Source: Lamellibrachia satsuma
Taxonomy: Eukaryota > Annelida > Polychaeta > Sabellida > Siboglinidae
DNA length: 64,000 bases
Direction: 5' to 3'
Assembly: GCA_033239005.1 (NCBI GenBank)
Contig: BSQZ01000018.1
Coordinates: 8,728,536-8,792,535 of the forward strand
The notes under the pieces were generated by a model, which was given only the letters and a program-made list of their open reading frames with translations, was not told the origin of the DNA and searched no databases. Shown in pieces: positions 61,711 through 64,000 of the stretch. Position 1 is the stretch's first letter; every line of letters starts with the position of its first letter. The position numbers were made by a program, and so were the translations under genes.

Positions 61711-61889
61711 GCAGAGTTTGCGAGGTGGGTGGCCGATATAAGTCCTAGGTCTCCTTACCTGCAGAGTTTGCGAGGTGGGTGGTCGATACAAGTCCTAGGT
61801 CTCCTTACCTGCAAAGTTTGCAAGGTGGGTGGCCGATACAAGTCCTAGGTCTCCTTACCTGCAGAGTTTGCGAGGTGGGTGGCCGATAC
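61711..61889. repeat. 50-bp minisatellite made of ZFAND-type exon end plus donor
   Basis: Copies start at 61711, 61761, 61811 and 61861 (the last is the exon). Each contains the exon's last about 30 bases, the GCAG/GTAAGG donor and about 17 intronic bases. The outermost copy has one base less at the donor. Confidence 0.95.
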
Positions 61890-62051
61890 AACTTGTGCTG
61901 GCGATGGGTTCTGGTTCTTTCTCTTGAGTGCGTCCTTGAAGCACTTGGAGCACATTCCGTCGTTGGAGGCGCTACCATAGAAGCCACAGCCCGTGCGACA
62001 CATCATTGTCGGGGGCGACGGGAAGTTCTGGTTCTCGCTGTTACGCTCCAT
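61859..62051 (-). CDS. ZFAND5/6-like: ZFAND5/6-like exon 1 of CDS (A20 zinc finger)
   Basis: Starts MERNSENQNFPSPP and carries the A20 finger C18-x3-C22-x11-C34-x2-C37 (CRTGC ... MCSKC), then the typical FKDALKRK. It ends in LANSA with a GCAG/GTAAGG donor (phase 1). An acceptor (CATTGTAG at 62065) lies 13 bases before the ATG, so the start is preceded by a spliced 5' UTR. The exon end plus donor is repeated three more times downstream in the intron (61711-61860). Read-through of the donor meets a stop within five codons. Confidence 0.93.
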
Positions 62052-62234
62052 CCTACCAGAACTCCTACAATGACGAATCAGTTTCACACATCACATTCAG
62101 GCATCAATTTTATGGGAAACTACTTCCAGTCCTCTCAATTGACAGTGGGACGCTCTAACTGCTCAGCTGCTGTGCCCTGCACCAAGTGAAGATGTATAAG
62201 TATTCATCCAAGTCAGATGTGCAGTTGAGGACCT

Positions 62235-62345
62235 TTAGTTGTGTGTTCTTCTTATGATATGGCCTCCAAGGTTCCAACTTGCCTTCCAAGCTTGTAAAGC
62301 AATATTCTAAATGAGACCTAACTACTATTTTGTTCACGGAAGATC
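62235..62345 (-). mobile_element. CR1-like LINE short fragment
   Basis: The minus strand gives VVRSHLEYC and WRPYHKK, the counterpart of IVRPHLEYC...AWRPYRKKDI in copy B, with a small insertion between. It lies upstream of the ZFAND-type start codon. Confidence 0.8.
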
Positions 62346-64000
62346 TTTCTCCTTATAGATATAATGTTATTCAGTACAAATAATAATCTAATAACATTAA
62401 GACTTAATTATACCTTCAATATAAATCACTAACCTTTTTTACAGCATTGCATGAAAGCAGGAGAGCATTGTAGGTCACATCACAAGACAGAAAAGTTATT
62501 TACAACCAATATAAAAGAATCATAACCAGCATGTTTGTACTTAAACAATGCAAACAATAATGAAAATGCCAAAAGTAGCACTATATTATAATTTTTTTGT
62601 TTTAGTATCAGTGAATTCCCACAAATTGGTTATTACAGCTTTGTTATTGTTTCATAATAACCACATTGGTGCAATATTTGTTAAAAAAATTAAATGATGC
62701 CTCTAAAAAGCAGATAAACAATGACTATCAAGATAATCACTTTGGGTGTAATATTTTAAATAATTCGTGATTGTTTAATACATTAATAATTACTCTTTGA
62801 TAACAATGCTACAACAAAGGTATATGTGATGGGCTTCATCTTTTGTATTCACAGGGCTATCTTTGAGGGGCACCACTGTGTTGCCTTTGTTGTCATTAAT
62901 CAAAACAAAATGTAAACAATCAAATCTTGATTTACAACAAATTCAGCATTTAGACCAGGCAATTCAATGACACAGTTACAAAATACACTTAGCAACGAAT
63001 CCACCTTAACCACACCCAAGTTCTAGCTGGCCAGTGCCAGCTGTTAGAAGACAACAGAATTTGCCAGGAATCCAATTAGTCACTCTTGGTTACAGCATAT
63101 GGGTCAATAGTGCTCGCATAAAAATTAATGCGGGAAGCATAATTATATCAAACATAGACTGTGTACCATGCATTCTGAAAAGCACTAGTCGACTAAAACC
63201 GGTCATGGGAGGCTATACTGAACAGTGCTCATTATTTGACATGAACAACAGTCAACACTCACTGACACTGACAAGTCGATTGCACAGTTCTATTGTTCTG
63301 TCGAAGCACCTTTAGTTTACTTTGTTTGTGTAAGTTCAATTTTGTATTTGAAGGTAACACAATAACCATTTTAGAAGCAGCTCCGGCGCACGCTCACGGA
63401 GGTATGTTCATAGCAAGGCAAAGCCAAAGGTATAACCTCTGATAACGACTAATGTTTGTGACAGTCAACACTTCCGTTTGTACCTTGTCACCCCACTAGC
63501 CTAGGCACTACCCACAATCAACAACGAGCTACTTTTCAACAAATTCCCCACCAATACCACATAATTGTGAACATAACATCAAAGAAGGGTAAACAACCAA
63601 TATGTACCAAAGCAACGCACCTTCATTATGTCACAGTACTGCACAAAAAAGCGATGTTAGTAAATGGCTTCGCCCTTCCATTTTCGCATGTCATCGCGAC
63701 TACGTACTGAACATGGCGACTACTGTCACAATTTTTACGCCAAAATAGAGCGATATACTACGTATACGCCTACATAAAGATATATCGGCTGCGTCGAAAC
63801 AGGTCCGGAACACATTTGTGCCAATCAATTCTTTGAAACTTACCAAAATGTTGTCTTTAACTCGGGAAGCTGCAAAAATGAACCCCCTTTTCTTTATCCA
63901 CTTCATAAATATTCCTGATTTTCAGGACTGCGAACTCTGCCACAGCCATGTGACCGTGTTTCTACTCTGCCATTCGCCAATGTCGTCATTAGAACGAGGC
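62346..64000. other. Region upstream of ZFAND5/6-like CDS
   Basis: Probably contains a 5' UTR intron and the promoter. No core promoter element is assigned. The last 300 bp is less AT-rich than the rest. No other gene is recognised. Confidence 0.35.

Larger units (their letters stand above)
54196..62051 (-). other. ZFAND5/6-like: A20/AN1 zinc-finger gene, complete four-exon structure
   Basis: Four minus-strand coding exons (62051-61859, 60876-60664, 55744-55625, 54344-54196) join with phase 1 at all three introns and give 224 aa. Members of this family (ZFAND5/6, stress-associated proteins) bind ubiquitin through the A20 finger and work in proteasome, stress and NF-kB signalling. The usual length is about 210 aa and the same two fingers sit at the ends. 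ZFAND5 and ZFAND6 cannot be told apart here; invertebrates often have a single pro-orthologue. The second intron (5 kb) holds a LINE in the same orientation and a 45-bp minisatellite. A short 5' UTR exon upstream is likely because an acceptor precedes the ATG by 13 bases. Confidence 0.93.

Overview
The window is animal (eukaryotic) DNA. Genes are split by GT-AG introns, coding density is very low, and most of the sequence is retrotransposon debris, DNA-transposon fragments and tandem repeats. The mix of esterase-type CR1-like LINEs, other non-LTR elements, Ty3/Gypsy fragments, hAT and pogo pieces, tRNA-like sequences and long (AT)n arrays suggests a marine invertebrate, possibly a lophotrochozoan such as a mollusc. 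The sequence alone does not prove the phylum.

Three host genes can be supported. (1) A single-exon type II membrane glycosyltransferase (5638-6681, +) with a DXD motif. (2) A large minus-strand poly(ADP-ribose) polymerase-like gene, with exons traced from about 47.09 kb down to 16.30 kb. It encodes a basic NLS-like N-terminus, a WGR domain, a Cys-rich region with four CxxC motifs, and the start of the PARP helical regulatory domain. No catalytic domain was found in the window. (3) A complete four-exon minus-strand A20/AN1 zinc-finger gene of the ZFAND5/6 type (62051 to 54196, 224 aa), reconstructed with consistent splice phases.

Layout: 0-5.5 kb holds LINE and Gypsy remnants and minisatellites. 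The glycosyltransferase lies at 5.6-6.7 kb. From 7 to 16 kb there are hAT, LINE and Gypsy remnants and a 1.5-kb heptamer array. From 16 to 47 kb lies the PARP-like gene, whose introns hold a 56-copy 32-bp minisatellite, several LINE clades, two head-to-tail CR1-like LINEs, a pogo transposase fragment and many short arrays. From 49 to 54 kb there is a LINE fragment and mostly unassigned sequence. From 54.2 to 62.1 kb lies the ZFAND gene, with a 3.3-kb sense-oriented CR1-like LINE and a 45-bp minisatellite in one intron.

The most interesting signals are: a tandem Cys4 (CxxC-x13-CxxC, twice) module in the PARP-like protein between WGR and the regulatory helices; loss of the tryptophan in the WGR signature; exon-intron boundaries of both multi-exon genes amplified into minisatellites (acceptor plus exon start in one, exon end plus donor in the other); and microsatellites or minisatellites that grew inside LINE reading frames, in at least two cases without closing the frame.
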